Positions 42,501-52,791 are shown, numbered from the stretch's first letter. The stretch: 64,000 nt of DNA from Formicarius rufipectus (GCA_013399695.1 VXAU01002310.1:62001-126000); one strand, 5' to 3'. Numbers and translations: made by a program. The notes: a model not told the origin generated them from the sequence alone.

Positions 42501-44715
42501 GGATGTGGTTCACCTGTACAGACTGCTGTGGTCCTCCACAGTCCTCAACATCATTGGCTTATTTCTGGGGATTATTACAGCAGCCATTCTTGGGGCTTTT
42601 AAAGACATGGTAAGGTTCACAGTCTTTTGCCTTATGTCCAGACTTCTGCGCTTGTTGACATTATCAAATGGGTTAAAACCAAGGAAGTGAAAGTGTACAC
42701 TTTAAACATGTTTGCTCTGTGCTCTGGGAGTCTGGAGTTACAGAAGAGGCTGTTTACAAGGAAGGATTATCCAACACAATGCCTCATCTGTCTAGATTTT
42801 CTGACATGTTAAAAGGGTGAAATTGATGTTCCTGGGATTATCACTGTCACTGGTCAGGTTTGCTAAATCAGTGCCTGAAGACCAACAAAGGGACACATGA
42901 TTTACTAGGCTCTCAGAAGAGTAGATGGTCCCAGCCCAAAGAGCTTCCAAAGTAAATGGGCGGAGGTCTGGGGTTGGAGGTGAAATGCAGGAGCCAAAGG
43001 GAGGTGTGATAGCAGCACAAGTAATCTTAGATCCATGATGTTTCTGTTGACTATTCCAGAGGTAAAAACTAAACAAAAAGACAGGTAAAACAAGGGAGGG
43101 ATGGAGCAGGGAAGACAAAGCAAGAAAGACAGCTGAGATGGGCAGGAGGAGGGGCAGACTAGAGGGAAGGTACTGCTCAGAGCTGGCAGCCAGTGAGCCA
43201 AGGACCCAGTCAGACTGGAGGCCAACCAGGTCTGGCTCTGACCACCTAGTGTTCCTTAGCAAGCATGCCCAGGCTATCTACAACATGTGTTGCATGCTTA
43301 AAACCACATGACAGAGCAGGGCCATATGAATTATTTGAAATTCACCTTTGTTAAGAGTTGCAAAATGTCCTGGAAACATTCTTCTCTCTAGCTTAAGGCA
43401 AATGAGCACACTGAGCTTTCCCATGTAAGAAATGTGCAGCTGAGGGGTCCTTGAAGTGAGGGGACTCTTGCAAGGAGCTGATAACAGATTGTAGCCAGCC
43501 AGTAAAGAGTTGCAGCTGCCTAAGGGGAGGTACTGGAAGCAGCTTTCCTATCTTAATTCATCTCCTTCCTGTGAGAGCAGCAGTGGCAGAAGGGGAGCAG
43601 AGACAACCACAGTGGGAAATGAGGGGAAGAGTAACTGCATGAGGAGGTGAAGGCAGGCAGCATCTACAGTAAGTCCTTGGAGAGCACTGCAGCTTTTCAG
43701 TGCTGCTAAGTGTTTTCCCCTGCCTAACAGATGGGTGCAAGTGCAGTTCTGGAAGTTGCTAGAGTGGTCACAAGATGGGAAAGGGTATAGAGAGCCAGCA
43801 TGAGTTCACCTTATTTGTCTTGCTCAAACCAAGGCTTACATGGGATATGGGCTGATGCTTTGTAACAGAGTGAGCTCCAGTCCAGGTACCGCTCTGTGCT
43901 TCATGGCCCATCACTGCACTCATGAGGGATACTAGGCCAAGGAGGTGTTCCTGGGGAAACTGGGTTCTCCATGACCTGGCACATTGCCTGGCTAGGAGGC
44001 AGAGCATGGGTCACAGTCTTGGTCCTTCAGACTGGGAGGCATAAAGCCATGCAAGGAAACCATAGTGGTAGTGGGCATACAGCTTCCCCAAGGCTCAGCT
44101 GAGTCTGTCAAGGCTCCAGCTAAAAACCTGATGTGAATAAGCTGTTCAATGTCTCAGTGTGAGCAGAAAAAAAGATGTCCCTAATTCAAGGAAAAGGTGG
44201 GTTTGTGTCAGTCACCTCAGCACAGGAGCCATGCTGTGCTTGTGAAGCACAGTATGCAGTAGCTGCTCCTTGTCCTACCTGTGCTTTTTCAGGGTTCTTC
44301 TGAGTTTCATACTAGAGCTGGTTTGCTAATCTCCTACTCCCTTTCCTTAGAAAAGGAATAACTCTTGGGGCAGCAGCCAAGGAAACATCAAGCAGAAGAG
44401 GGAAAGAAAGGGGCATAGGACTAAAATAAGAAAGAAAACCCCTTTAAAATATGTGGGAGAACTTAATTTGTTTCAGGATGTCACCCTCACACAGAAAATC
44501 TCACTGGCATTTTGCAGGGAGAGCTGCAAAGCCCCACTGAAATGCCTCAGGACATTGCTCTGGGATTGACTTACAGAAATCACAGGGGGCCAGGCTGACT
44601 AGTCAAACAAAAAACATGTTTATCGCTGGGGAATGTTGGCAGCCAAAATACGTTACAAGGGGAGAGTTTGCAAAACAGTGCCGTTGCCTTTAAAACCATC
44701 ATATTTCCTGGACAG

Positions 44716-44747
<32 letters not shown>

Positions 44748-47700
44748 AAAAAAAAGGTGTTGCTTTGGTTGTTGTGGGCTTTCTTCCTTGTGACAAATTC
44801 CCTGCAGACCTTGGCACACTCGCTGTGGTTTTGCTTCCTGCCAGAGGGCCATGCTGGCTCAGTGGGAAATATTTCATCCCCCCCTGACCCCCAAGGTGTC
44901 AGCCCAGTGACCCCTGTGTAACCCCTGTGATCTGCAGGGTGCTGGGGGAGCTGCAGGGGTTGTGACAGGTACCCTTCTTTTCAGATCTATGCCGTGTTTG
45001 GATATAGGATGCTGACTAGGCAGTTACCTTAAAGTCACCTTTAACAAGAAGCAGATTAATACGTAAATTAAATAGAGTATCCAAAATGGTAATACACTGT
45101 GATTATTTCTTATAGAAGATGGAGGTAAAGAATTGCATGGAAAACACTTGCTGGTACTAAGAGTTAATCTAGAAAACCTCTTCCATGTTCCAGTGTTCAT
45201 CTGATGACTTCTGGATGTTTTCCTGACACACCTTGCCAAGGAATCTGCCTGGTGGAGTTTAGGGTTGCATTAATCTGTCCTGGAGGGGGGTTGATGCCTT
45301 TTTTTATTTACTTTTTTCCAATTAGTCTCCTTCATGCAGTCCTTAAGGAAATCTGAACAGATTAAATAGCATTCCCTTATCCCCTCTCCTCTTCCTTCAC
45401 CCTGCTTTGAAAAGGAAAACAAAATGAATCCCTAATTACTGAGCTACTTGCCATGCGTTTACGTCTTAATGCTCACGCAATTAAAGGTGCAGCCTGATGT
45501 GAAAAGTAGCTGTGGCTCAGAAATAAATACTCTGGCAGGTCTGTGTCAGGCCAGGCCGGTGAGCTGACACTGGCAGCACACTCTGTAGGTCCTTATCTCT
45601 GACTTGGGTGGTCATTCAGAATAGAATGCCTCCACCTACCCGTGTATTTTAGGTGATTAGTTTAACATAGTGGTAAAGACTGGAATACTTGATCAAAACA
45701 CCCAGCTAGCTTCAGGTCCTGCAATGGCTCTGCTGGGCTGAGACCCGATAGCCTGATAATAAGGTGCTTCAATCAGTGGATTTGGAGTGGATGACTGCCC
45801 AAAACTTTCTTCTAGGGCTGTTGTGATGTTCATCCTTATCAGTTAGAGAGCACTGCTGCTATGGATAGAGGGAATGTGAGAGGACTGAGAGAGGTTCCCA
45901 GGACAAGAACCCAAAGCGGGTCAAACAGCAGCACCCAAAGAGCTGCACACCAGAAAGTTGGTGACATGCAGAACAGACATCTGCGTTTCTCAATGGGCAA
46001 AACAAGTGTTGCTTCATGCATTTATGTCCATAGCCAGAGGAATCTGATTTCATCCCTCCTCCACAGAAGAAGGGCACATTCTGGGCCATGTCAGTAGCTG
46101 CAAACCTTTGGGGCTGAGGCAAGTGTAGTAACTGCTTCTTGCTACCCCTGTCTGAAAGGCAGTGCCTCTTTGTTTCTCCCCACCATATCCACCCAGCTGG
46201 GTGAGTACAAAGAGAGGTACCTTGCAGATGAGAGTGCTTGGAGGAAGATACCTTGAAGATGAGAGTTGCCTTCTCCCATGAAATAAGCTCTCTGCTTTCA
46301 ACCCCAGCCTTTTTCTCTGCCAGTGTGGGAAAAATCTCCTGAAATGCTAAGTTTTGCCAGGGAGCTAAGGCCTAGATTGTCAGGTAACCTCATGTGGTAC
46401 ATCAGTGACTTAGATGACGTTTCCATGTACAAAAACATTTAATATGCCTCTTTCTTGATCTCACACTATCTCCAGAGGATACAACAGTTTATGTTTCTCA
46501 CTGATAAATCTCAAAAGGAAATGTCAAAAAAAGAAAAACAAACAAACAAAACAAAACAAAAAAAAAAACCACAAAAAAACCCCACAAAAAAACCACAAAA
46601 AGACCCACAAAAAAACCCCAAAACAAAACAAACAAACAAACAAAAAAAACCCATCCTGGCTGCTGCTTTCAGCATTTGTCTGGTAATCACCATATTTTAT
46701 TATTTCAGTGAAAAGAAAATTCCGTGCTCTCATGTGGAGGGTTCTTCTAACAAAAAGAAAGGAAAGAAAAAACCCCACTGGATTTATCTCAAGAAAATCT
46801 TTCACAGAACTCTGTTGATCTCTTGTCCTTCAGAAATGGTTATATAGCACATGGACTTCGGGTTTAACACAAACCCCCTTTCACATTTAGCTTTTGCTCT
46901 TTTTTTCCTTTTTCTCACCAAGTTTTATTAGCTGGTTAGTATGAGCTATTACTTCTTTCTGCAAACCTCATTTCACATTGTAATTAAGGGACATGCCAAT
47001 AAAACCACAGGAGAAGGATTTTATTGTGGTAGGAATGAGGTATGCATGTTGAGAGAGATACTGGAGAGCCAGCAGCAAACTCCATTTCACAACTGAGAGG
47101 GAGCTGTGGAAGTAGAGCAACTGGTCTGGAAAGGGAAATCTTTGTAAATCTGTGTAGGAAAGCAATGAGAAAAGACATCAGGGCAACAGGTAGTTGCTAC
47201 TGGAAAGTATCTGCAGCAAAAAGTGAAGGACTGGGTGTTTGGTGCTGGGATGAGTGAGAGGAGGCAGCCAAAGCTCTATGCTGTGCTCTTCAGGGCGCCT
47301 CGGATCTGGAGTTCTGCCAGTGCTTCTGGAACTGTTGCTAGGGAAGCACCACCAGTCTTTTTCCAAGGGAAGAAGATTAAAATAGCTTTGTATTTTTACT
47401 CAGAAAATTCACTCTGGGTACACCCTCCTCTCATTCTGTCTGCTCCATGTTTTTTTTGTACTACTGGTATTGTGTTGGAAAATAGAAAGTTGTTAAATTG
47501 TCTGGTTGCTTGTCTTGGGAGTTCCTGCTCCAGCCCCCTCTGTGCTATGCTGATATATTGTTATCTTCTGTGCTCAACAGGTACCCCTGTCCCAAATTGC
47601 TTTCAGTGCTGCACCTCCTCCTCAGATCCTGTACAATCCTGCCCAGCAGATCCTGACGTACGCTGGCTTCTGTCCTTCTGCAGCAACTATTTCTACATAT

Positions 47701-50700
47701 CCATCCTACCCATTACCTCTTCAGGTACAGTACAAAATGACACCCTTCTTACTCCATCCAAAAAGCATAAGATGCTACTCAGTGCAAACTTTGCAGAGGT
47801 AGGCCTTAGCTCCTGGAGGTTTGAACCAAGGCAAGGAAGTTGGATCCCAACTCACAGGTTTATCTCTGGGATGACTTAGTTTGTGCTTATTTTCAGGCCT
47901 GTTCTCAGACTTCAGGCTTTCTCTGGTTGTCCTTTGCTGATCAGGAATCCCAGTGTGGGATTCAGGCTGTACATAACTACTACATGTAGTTATGAAGGAG
48001 AACACAGTCCCCATATTGGCCAAGATAAAGCGGCAACAGAGGCATTTAGAGAAGCCCAAGGAAGCATCAGACACACAGAATTTGGGGGGGAAATTTACAC
48101 ACTTAGCTCACCTTCCCCTTAATACAGAGATAAGTATATTAGGACTCATCAGATGGAAAGGAGACAAGGGGAGGAAATAAGAGGCCTGTGAAACTGAGTG
48201 CTACAGAAGGGCCTGTGGATGGATATTAGTGATAACTTCTTACCACACTATGTTTTGGTTGCCTCAGTAAAGCTATTAAGTGGCAATATAAGGCAGAAAT
48301 AGAAAGTGTTTTTCTAAAAAGGAGAAAGTTCAAATGCCACAGAATGTTGAGTTTAAATGAGGGGCTAGGGATTCAGGTTTCACTTGCAGCCCAGCAAGTC
48401 CCCAGATGGCTTCCAGCCATGAGAACCATCTCATCAGAAGATGGAGCCCTCTTTCTTTCAGCTTCCTATGAGCATCTGCCACGGGCCACCACTGGTACAC
48501 AACAGGTACAGAGCAGCTCTGGCAGCGGGCAGAGGTTGGTGAGCCTGACTGACCAGAGGCAGCTGGCCTGAAGGCAGGAAGGAAAGCTGCCAGAGGTGCA
48601 GCATCCACCCCCTGCAGGAGGGGATGCAGCATGAGCTGAGTCAGCTTCAGATCAATCACCTCCTTCAGAAGACTTGAGGTGCAAGTCATGCTCCATGCCC
48701 ATGTTGTGTCCAGCCTGGCAAATGCAGAGTGGTGCTGAGGATGGTGTTTGCTTTTCCCTCTCCTCCCCAGAATGAGGATGACCTGGTAAATAACTGAATG
48801 TACTGAGTGAGACCCTGTAGTAATCATAGAGCTTTTGGATCTATTAAAGCACAGTAAGACTGTTTTGTTCCATCTGACAGCTTGTTATACTTTGGCTGTG
48901 TAGTGCTAGACCAGTGGGTACCTCGGGTTTTGCAATACTTCTTAACTGAAGATCATTTCCCTAAATTAAGTAGTTCATTTGGCATGAACTAACAGTGGAC
49001 CAGTTCCCCACAGCCTCCTGGGCTATGTTTGTTCAGGGGCAATAAGCTACCAGGCACCAGTACTGGGACATGATGATCATCCACACTAGGGAACAGTTAG
49101 CATGCTCCCCAGACCACCTGACACTCTCACAACAATGCTTAGGAAGGGGTCAGAAGATGGCAAGAGCAGTGGACTGTTCCCAGTAGGCAGAATGCACACA
49201 GACAGTCCCACTGGTTTCATGGTAAGAGTTCAGCTGTAGGGATGTCATATGTGCTGTGCCAGTTGGCTTCACAGCCAGAGAACAGTCCTTGGCATGTCTT
49301 ACGTGTTAACAGAAATGGGGCCAGGCCCTTCTGGAGATCAAGGGTTGAGAGGCAAAAAAGAACATCTCTTTTTGTTTACTTTTAGCTGCAAAGCTGTGCT
49401 GTTCTGCGGAGTGCAGTTAGCACATAGTCCAGAGTAGACAGAGAAGGGGATAAAAACTGCTAGGAAAAAAAACAATTAAGCTGAAAAAAAAATGCATGTA
49501 AGCAGTCATGAGGATCCATTGTAACTGTTCAGTCCTGCATCCACTGAGAAACAGAAATACACTGTCTTTACCTTGAGTTCTTATCTGCATTCTAAAATCA
49601 ACAGTTATTTTCCTATTTTCTACTTTTTCAAAGAAGTGTATTCATTTGTCTTCTTTCCCCTTCATAACATTCAGAGGCAGACACCACCAGCTGTCCCCAA
49701 GCCACGAGAGGTTAGTGAGAAGCACTGGGCTCCAAAGGGAAAATTTAATCCTACTCCTAGGGAAAAAAAAAAAGCAAGCTAGCCATCTGCCTGTATGTAT
49801 GACCTCGTATGACCTCACTGTAGTTTGGAGAGAAGTAATTTCTGCATCAGTATGACTTAAAAAAAACCATAATAAACTTACTCAAGTCTACAAATGGTGA
49901 ATGTTGGAAGCAGGCACATTTAGAAACAGCCAGAAGCTTAACTGTCACCTGCTTCCATTACTTGATAGCTGTGGGCTGAATTCATGGGGCTGAAGGTCTT
50001 CATGATCCAAATGCACCAACCAGCTGGATTCAGGCCTTCACAAACCCTGCTCAGCTGGTCCTAGTCCTTAATCCCAGTCAGGGCCTGGGATTCATCTGGC
50101 TAAATGCAGCAGCTATTGTAATTTAGAAATCTAGTACTGCCTAGTAATGAGATCAAGTAGCCACCTGTTCCCTGCTGCCCTTCTGAGAAACTACAGGTCC
50201 AGGTCCTGTAGTCCTCCCTGTGTCACATTTGCATGGACATATGGAATATCCCATGGCATCCCAAAAGGGCTGGACATTCCATGTGGGCAACTGAATTAAG
50301 CTCTAGCTGTCCACACAGAAGGAGACCCTGCCTGAGCTGGTCTACTCTTTAGAATAGCACCTGGACTATCTCAGGCTAAAGGTGTATGCCATTGATGCCT
50401 GGTGCTCTGTTGAATCCAAGATCTCCCTGAATAAATGCTTACTGGAGCAGCAAAGTCTTTAAAAGAATCACAACCTGAGCTGGTGATAAATGCACCTCAG
50501 GTCACCTCATGGCTTCCTTGTCCACAAGCAGAAATTAGCCAAATGCAAAAAAAAAACAAAGGGTGATAACAGGAATGAATTTTGACAAGGTTCTGAACAG
50601 CATTTATTTTGTTTACTGTGGCAAGCGCCGACAAAATCATTCATCACTTACTGGTACAATTCAGCCACAACTAGTCTTGGTAACTGGCCTGCCAACTAGT

Positions 50701-52311
50701 CAGGTCATGGTTATGATTAGCTGTGGTGGTGATGACAGCAGTTACAGGTTGTGCCAGTCATTCCTGCTAGAGAAGAACTCACTGCACAAGCAATTCCAGG
50801 CAAGCAGATGGAAGCAGTGGTTGCAGTTTGAGAGAGGAGGGAAGCAAAAAAAACCCCACCAAACAACCAAACAAAAAACACAAAAAAAAAAAAAAAAAAA
50901 AACACACCAAAAAACCAAACAAAAAAACCCAACCAACCAAACAAAAAAACTAAGCAACCCAAACCCACAACAAGGTTTGGGAGTTGATGTAGTTACCAGG
51001 TCTGTCAGCATACCTGCACTGCCTCACAGTGTTAAAGGGCATAATCAGCCTTCCTGTGAGGATGTCCCTGTTCTCATTCACTAAGTCACCCTGTGGTACA
51101 AATGCAGGACAACATTATCCTTGCCAAGTGTTTGACTCAGGACAGCAGCCCCTGGAACCCTCTGGAGAACCTGTGCCCCTTGCCATGGGATCTGCCAGCC
51201 CTGGGCAGCTCTGAGATGCCACTGTCTAAGGACCAGCCCTGGTACTGGCCTTTTAGATCGTGGCTATTAATTCTTTTAGCAGCAGGGAGCAGCGTTTACT
51301 TACCCATATTTTTCATTCCCCTTGAAAAAGATCCATGATTACTCTGTTCTGTTTTTTAAGTTCCAGGCACTTAAAGTTCACTTAAAGCCTGAACTTGAGG
51401 GGAGTCAAGTCCAACTCTTCAGCTGAAGCTCATGGACTGGCATGTGCTGGCATATAAGGGAGAAGTGAAATCCTGACCCTCTTGAAAAACTTTTGTAGGA
51501 ATAGTAGAATTTTATCCAGAACATTATTCCCTACATGCATTCTTTTATTTTAACAAACTGTGCTTGTTCCTGAACATAGGCTACTTCTTAAGCTCTGTTT
51601 ACTTGCGTCTCTTTCTGTGAAAGCCCCATCATAGCTGAGACAAACAAAGTGAAAGACCTAGAGGGAGACACATGCCTACCTGTGAAATTTGTTTAGGAGG
51701 AATCTGCATTTGCAAAGGAATAAGACCTTGCATTTATGCAAGTATTACAACTGAGATTAATTACGTATGAGGTAATTTAAATTTCACAGTGATGCCTGGA
51801 AATGAGCAGCTACACATAACCTAATCAGCTAGTCAGGTGCTGTGCCTCACCCAGGAAGCCAGAGTATCTTTTCCTGCAGAAATTCCTGTTCTGCTATTGC
51901 CCAGCTGCCTGCACAATATCTATTAAAAATTGCTTAGGTTTGATATGGAATCTATCTTGTTTCTCTAGACACCATCATTGCTAAACTTAAGCAGGTGCTT
52001 CAGAATTAATGTTGAGCTGCAATGCATGAGAAATTTAATCATGGGGCTTGTAATTTTACAACACTTACATGGCAAAAAAACACAGAACTGCAATGGGATT
52101 GTAATCCTTTACTGAAGAAGGTATTTTCTTTGTTTATATACAGCCTGCCAGCAATTTCCCAGGAACATCATCTACTGACATTTCTTTATCAGAAGAAACT
52201 CAGCCTCCATCTCAGTCCAGCTCCAGCTATGGTCTTCCCCCGAATGCTCCAGCCCTATATACACCAACTTACTGCTTGCCTGGAGAAAAGCCTCCACCAT
52301 ATGCACCATAA
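15500..52311 (+). CDS. TMEM255B: TMEM255B, transmembrane protein 255B (C-terminal six coding exons, spliced)
   Basis: The coding parts join as 15500-15589, 36108-36188, 39493-39578, 42450-42609, 47581-47724 and 52144-52311. That is 729 bases, or 242 residues plus TAA. Phases agree at every junction and each intron is GT-AG. The product belongs to the TMEM255 (FAM70) family of four-pass membrane proteins whose biochemical role is not established. In the numbering of this 242-residue part, TM3 is about 1-23, a Cys-rich loop spans 24-113 with CYCCDLYNC at its centre, TM4 is about 114-136 (SSTVLNIIGLFLGIITAAIL), and a proline-rich tail runs 140-242. The tail ends in GEKPPPYAP, whose PPPY (237-240) is a PPxY WW-domain ligand. 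The N-terminal TM1/TM2 part is outside the window. TMEM255A is the paralogous alternative, but tail-to-tail adjacency to GAS6 favours TMEM255B. Confidence 0.95.
16700..17030 (+). mobile_element. CR1 LINE 3' fragment
   Basis: A plus-orientation CR1 3' end. The blocks GAAAGGAGGTTGTAGTGAGG, GTTAAGCATTGGAATAAGTT, GCCCAGGGAGGTGATGGAAT and GGTTGGACTAGATCATG appear in the order expected for CR1, ending with GATTCTGTGATTC at about 17030. It is 5' truncated and diverged. It lies in the same orientation as the host gene. Confidence 0.93.
19713..19729 (-). mobile_element. Possible CR1 terminal-repeat remnant
   Basis: Only the string TCACAGAATCATAGAATA resembles the reverse complement of the CR1 3' terminal repeat. 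Nothing convincing follows it. It may be a very short CR1 insertion or chance. Confidence 0.4.
21630..22156 (+). mobile_element. CR1 LINE, end of RT ORF plus 3'UTR
   Basis: A plus-orientation CR1 of about 0.5 kb. It includes the last part of the reverse-transcriptase ORF: RATKMVRGMEHLSYEDRLRR near 21755-21815, then GLFSLEKRRLQGNL in another frame, which shows a frameshift near 21815. Next comes DIRKKFFTVRVMKH near 21970-22015 and a diverged 3'UTR ending GATGATTCTATA at 22156. It is 5' truncated and not functional. A T/G-rich simple tract starts almost at its 3' end. Confidence 0.94.
22170..22300. repeat. T/G-rich low-complexity tract
   Basis: About 130 bases made almost entirely of T runs broken by GG or G, of the form GGTTTGTTT. 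It begins within some 15 bases of the 3' end of the preceding CR1 copy, as often seen where LINE tails seed microsatellites. Open frames across it on either strand are composition artefacts. Confidence 0.95.
26575..27213 (-). pseudogene. Unidentified broken exon-like coding sequence, antisense in TMEM255B intron
   Basis: The minus strand carries a protein-like frame from 27212 to 26613, interrupted once by TGA (27006-27008). Typical stretches are FFSEVCDLVALLQLKEKPPD before the stop and MDTDLLGEVKSSSFDDLWSH after it. Near 26660-26690 the plausible frame shifts by one base and continues as GDEELHKAPGKKPTPVLIPQ down to 26575, where a consensus GTAAGT donor (26574-26569) follows. At the other end, AATCCTACAG with an ACTAAAT branch-like site sits just above 27213. 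This looks like a former exon of about 640 bases with one stop and one frameshift. I do not recognise the protein. Alternatives are a chance open frame in a GC-richer patch, a retrocopy, or a live exon with an assembly error. Confidence 0.45.
28341..28400 (-). mobile_element. CR1 LINE 3' end fragment
   Basis: The string ATCATGGAATGATAAAATTATTGCGG followed by TTGGAAAAGACCTCTAAG matches the reverse complement of the last 60 or so bases of CR1. Similarity fades after about 28400. Confidence 0.75.
31298..31346. repeat. (TA)n microsatellite
   Basis: An interrupted TA dinucleotide run of about 49 bases with breaks TTTATA and TACATATAG. It is probably length-variable. Confidence 0.95.
32470..34530 (-). 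mobile_element. CR1 LINE, 2 kb relic including reverse transcriptase
   Basis: The longest transposon here, running on the minus strand with its 3' end at 32470 (CACAGAATCACAGAGTTG). Going upward, the minus strand encodes diverged CR1 RT pieces. RLGHDQLENSLTEKDLGVLV lies near 33070-33130, followed at lower coordinates by ITSRSRDMILPL. A V-D-D-T remnant of the RT catalytic box lies near 33280. KVMEQIILETISKYIQDREV and then EFTKGESCLANLLTFHNDVT lie near 33570-33730. Plus-strand blocks such as CATGGGATTCTTCCAAGCAGGTC style sequence at 34290-34310 and AGAAGCCCTTCTTTTTGTCC at 33990 mark the more 5' coding part. Stops, frameshifts and a short deletion in the block near 33060 show it is long dead. 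Confidence 0.92.
36108..36188 (+). CDS. TMEM255B: TMEM255B coding exon: start of Cys-rich loop
   Basis: An 81-base, phase-0 exon of 27 codons, EPRPLYNKRCQFYSSGTGFL then YDAYQTE. The acceptor is CTCTTTACAG and the donor is GTAAAC, weaker than the GTAAGT used by two neighbouring exons. It follows TM3 and supplies the first cysteine of the loop. Confidence 0.95.
36189..39492 (+). other. TMEM255B: TMEM255B intron, 3.3 kb
   Basis: No transposon recognised. A T-rich run at about 39404-39425 precedes the acceptor region (CTTTTCTTTTTTGGCAG). Open frames on either strand look random. Confidence 0.88.
39493..39578 (+). CDS. TMEM255B: TMEM255B coding exon: Cys-rich loop core
   Basis: An 86-base exon, phase 0 in and two bases over at the end, reading VTCHTLNSKCQLKVKSNTCY then CCDLYNCE. 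Six of the loop cysteines lie here, including the CYCC cluster. The donor GTAAGT starts at 39579. The split codon AA|T gives Asn with the next exon. Confidence 0.95.
39579..42449 (+). other. TMEM255B: TMEM255B intron, 2.9 kb
   Basis: It contains one CR1 3' fragment in minus orientation (39921-40206). Nothing else recognised. The acceptor is CATTCCCTTTCAG. Confidence 0.88.
39921..40206 (-). mobile_element. CR1 LINE 3' fragment
   Basis: It opens with CATAGAAATCACAGAATGAT and TTGGGTTGGAAAGGGCTTTC, then TTGCTCAGAGCCCTATCCAA, GGGGCATCCACAGCTTCTCT and TTTCTTCCTAATATCTAATC. This is the reverse complement of the CR1 3' region. On the minus strand the residues FRLDIRKKFLTVRVVKHWNR, then LPREAVD, of the CR1 ORF end are still readable, so this is one of the better preserved copies. 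Confidence 0.95.
42450..42609 (+). CDS. TMEM255B: TMEM255B coding exon: loop end and TM4
   Basis: A 160-base exon that enters on the third base of a codon and ends in phase 0. It reads SDQSSSYYEFLGVSSCQDVV, HLYRLLWSSTVLNIIGLFLG, then IITAAILGAFKDM. It holds the last loop cysteine and the whole fourth transmembrane helix. Donor GTAAGG. Confidence 0.96.
44716..44755. repeat. Poly(A) tract
   Basis: Thirty A, one G and nine A. No recognisable retroposed gene or SINE precedes it on the plus strand and no flanking target-site duplication is evident, so I call it a simple tract only. Confidence 0.95.
46217..46267 (+). repeat. Short direct repeat, two copies
   Basis: GGTACCTTGCAGATGAGAGT recurs about 31 bases later as GATACCTTGAAGATGAGAGT, suggesting a small local duplication. 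Confidence 0.7.
46525..46652. repeat. A/C-rich low-complexity tract
   Basis: About 128 bases of A runs separated by single C or CCC, of the form CAAAAAAACCCCA. It creates long spurious Lys/Gln-rich and Phe/Cys-rich open frames on the two strands. Confidence 0.95.
47581..47724 (+). CDS. TMEM255B: TMEM255B coding exon: proline-rich tail, first part
   Basis: A 144-base, phase-0 exon of 48 codons: VPLSQIAFSAAPPPQILYNP, AQQILTYAGFCPSAATISTY, then PSYPLPLQ. The YNPAQQIL-YAGF core is a family signature of the cytoplasmic tail. Donor GTACAG. A longer open frame overlaps here in another phase, but it is not the coding frame. Confidence 0.95.
47725..52143 (+). other. TMEM255B: TMEM255B last intron, 4.4 kb
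   Basis: It holds an A/C-rich tract at 50845-50972. No transposon recognised. A 165-codon minus-strand open frame at 48330-48827 has no recognisable features. The acceptor is TTCTTTGTTTATATACAG. Confidence 0.85.
50845..50972. repeat. A/C-rich low-complexity tract
   Basis: About 128 bases of A runs broken by CC, CCAA and CACACC, much like the tract at 46525. Reading frames through it on either strand are artefacts. Confidence 0.95.
52144..52311 (+). CDS. TMEM255B: TMEM255B last coding exon: PPxY tail and stop
   Basis: A 168-base exon of 55 codons plus TAA at 52309-52311. It runs from PASNFPGTSSTDISLSEETQ through a Ser/Pro-rich stretch to YTPTYCLPGEKPPPYAP. PPPY is the PPxY motif bound by WW domains, for example in NEDD4-type ubiquitin ligases; binding by this protein is inference. 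Confidence 0.96.
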   Translation, partial: PASNFPGTSSTDISLSEETQPPSQSSSSYGLPPNAPALYTPTYCLPGEKPPPYAP

Positions 52312-52791
52312 AACAAAGAATTTATTTAGGTAGCTAGTAGGCTTTTATTTTGTTTCTAAGAAATCTCTGGAAACTGCTGTGCAGGCACTAGACTTCCCAA
52401 AGGAACCCACTGGAGTGTGTTACAGCCACACTCTTTTACCCACATCTCACTGTGAGAAGGGCAGAACCCTGGAAATGTAAGGGCAGGCACATCATCACTG
52501 GGGTGACCAGTCACCATCCAGTTTGCCTGCAGTCAAATGCAGTAGTGCTTTCTGGCTGCCTTAAGCATAAGATGTTTCCTTCTTTGTGCACTGTAGAATA
52601 GAGTTTCTTTAAGAGGAGAAATGAAGACAACACTCTGGATCCATGGCCTGCTTTCATAAACCAATATAGAGGGGGTTTAGCCTGTGTTGTCTGAGTGGGT
52701 AGTCAGGAGCTCACTGAGTCATTTTCAGTGGTAAGAGACTGGGTGTTTGTTTGCTTGTAGTATTTGTTGAATAACTGTTGTTGGTTGTACC

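Larger units (their letters stand above)
42610..47580 (+). other. TMEM255B: TMEM255B intron, 5.0 kb
   Basis: It contains a 40-base poly(A) tract (44716-44755), a GC-richer patch of CCCCTGTG-type repeats near 44880-44970, a short direct repeat near 46217-46267 and an A/C-rich tract (46525-46652). No transposon was recognised with confidence. The acceptor is CTGTGCTCAACAG. Confidence 0.85.

Noticed and set aside
42792..43262. 156-codon minus-strand frame
   Set aside because: Leu/Ser/Pro-rich, in a TMEM255B intron, with no domain or splice support; it is complementary to purine-rich intron sequence.
46455..46847. 130-codon Lys-rich frame
   Set aside because: It is generated by the A/C low-complexity tract at 46525-46652; minus-strand Phe-rich frames there have the same cause.
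47223..47879. 218-codon plus-strand open frame
   Set aside because: It covers the TMEM255B exon 47581-47724 in the wrong frame. The true frame is set by flanking splice sites and family similarity.
50563..51084. 173-codon frame with a Lys/Gln-rich middle
   Set aside because: It reads through the A/C low-complexity tract at 50845-50972, with no conserved domain or splice context.
15500..52311. TMEM255A instead of TMEM255B
   Set aside because: The paralogue is similar, but adjacency to GAS6 is the TMEM255B arrangement.
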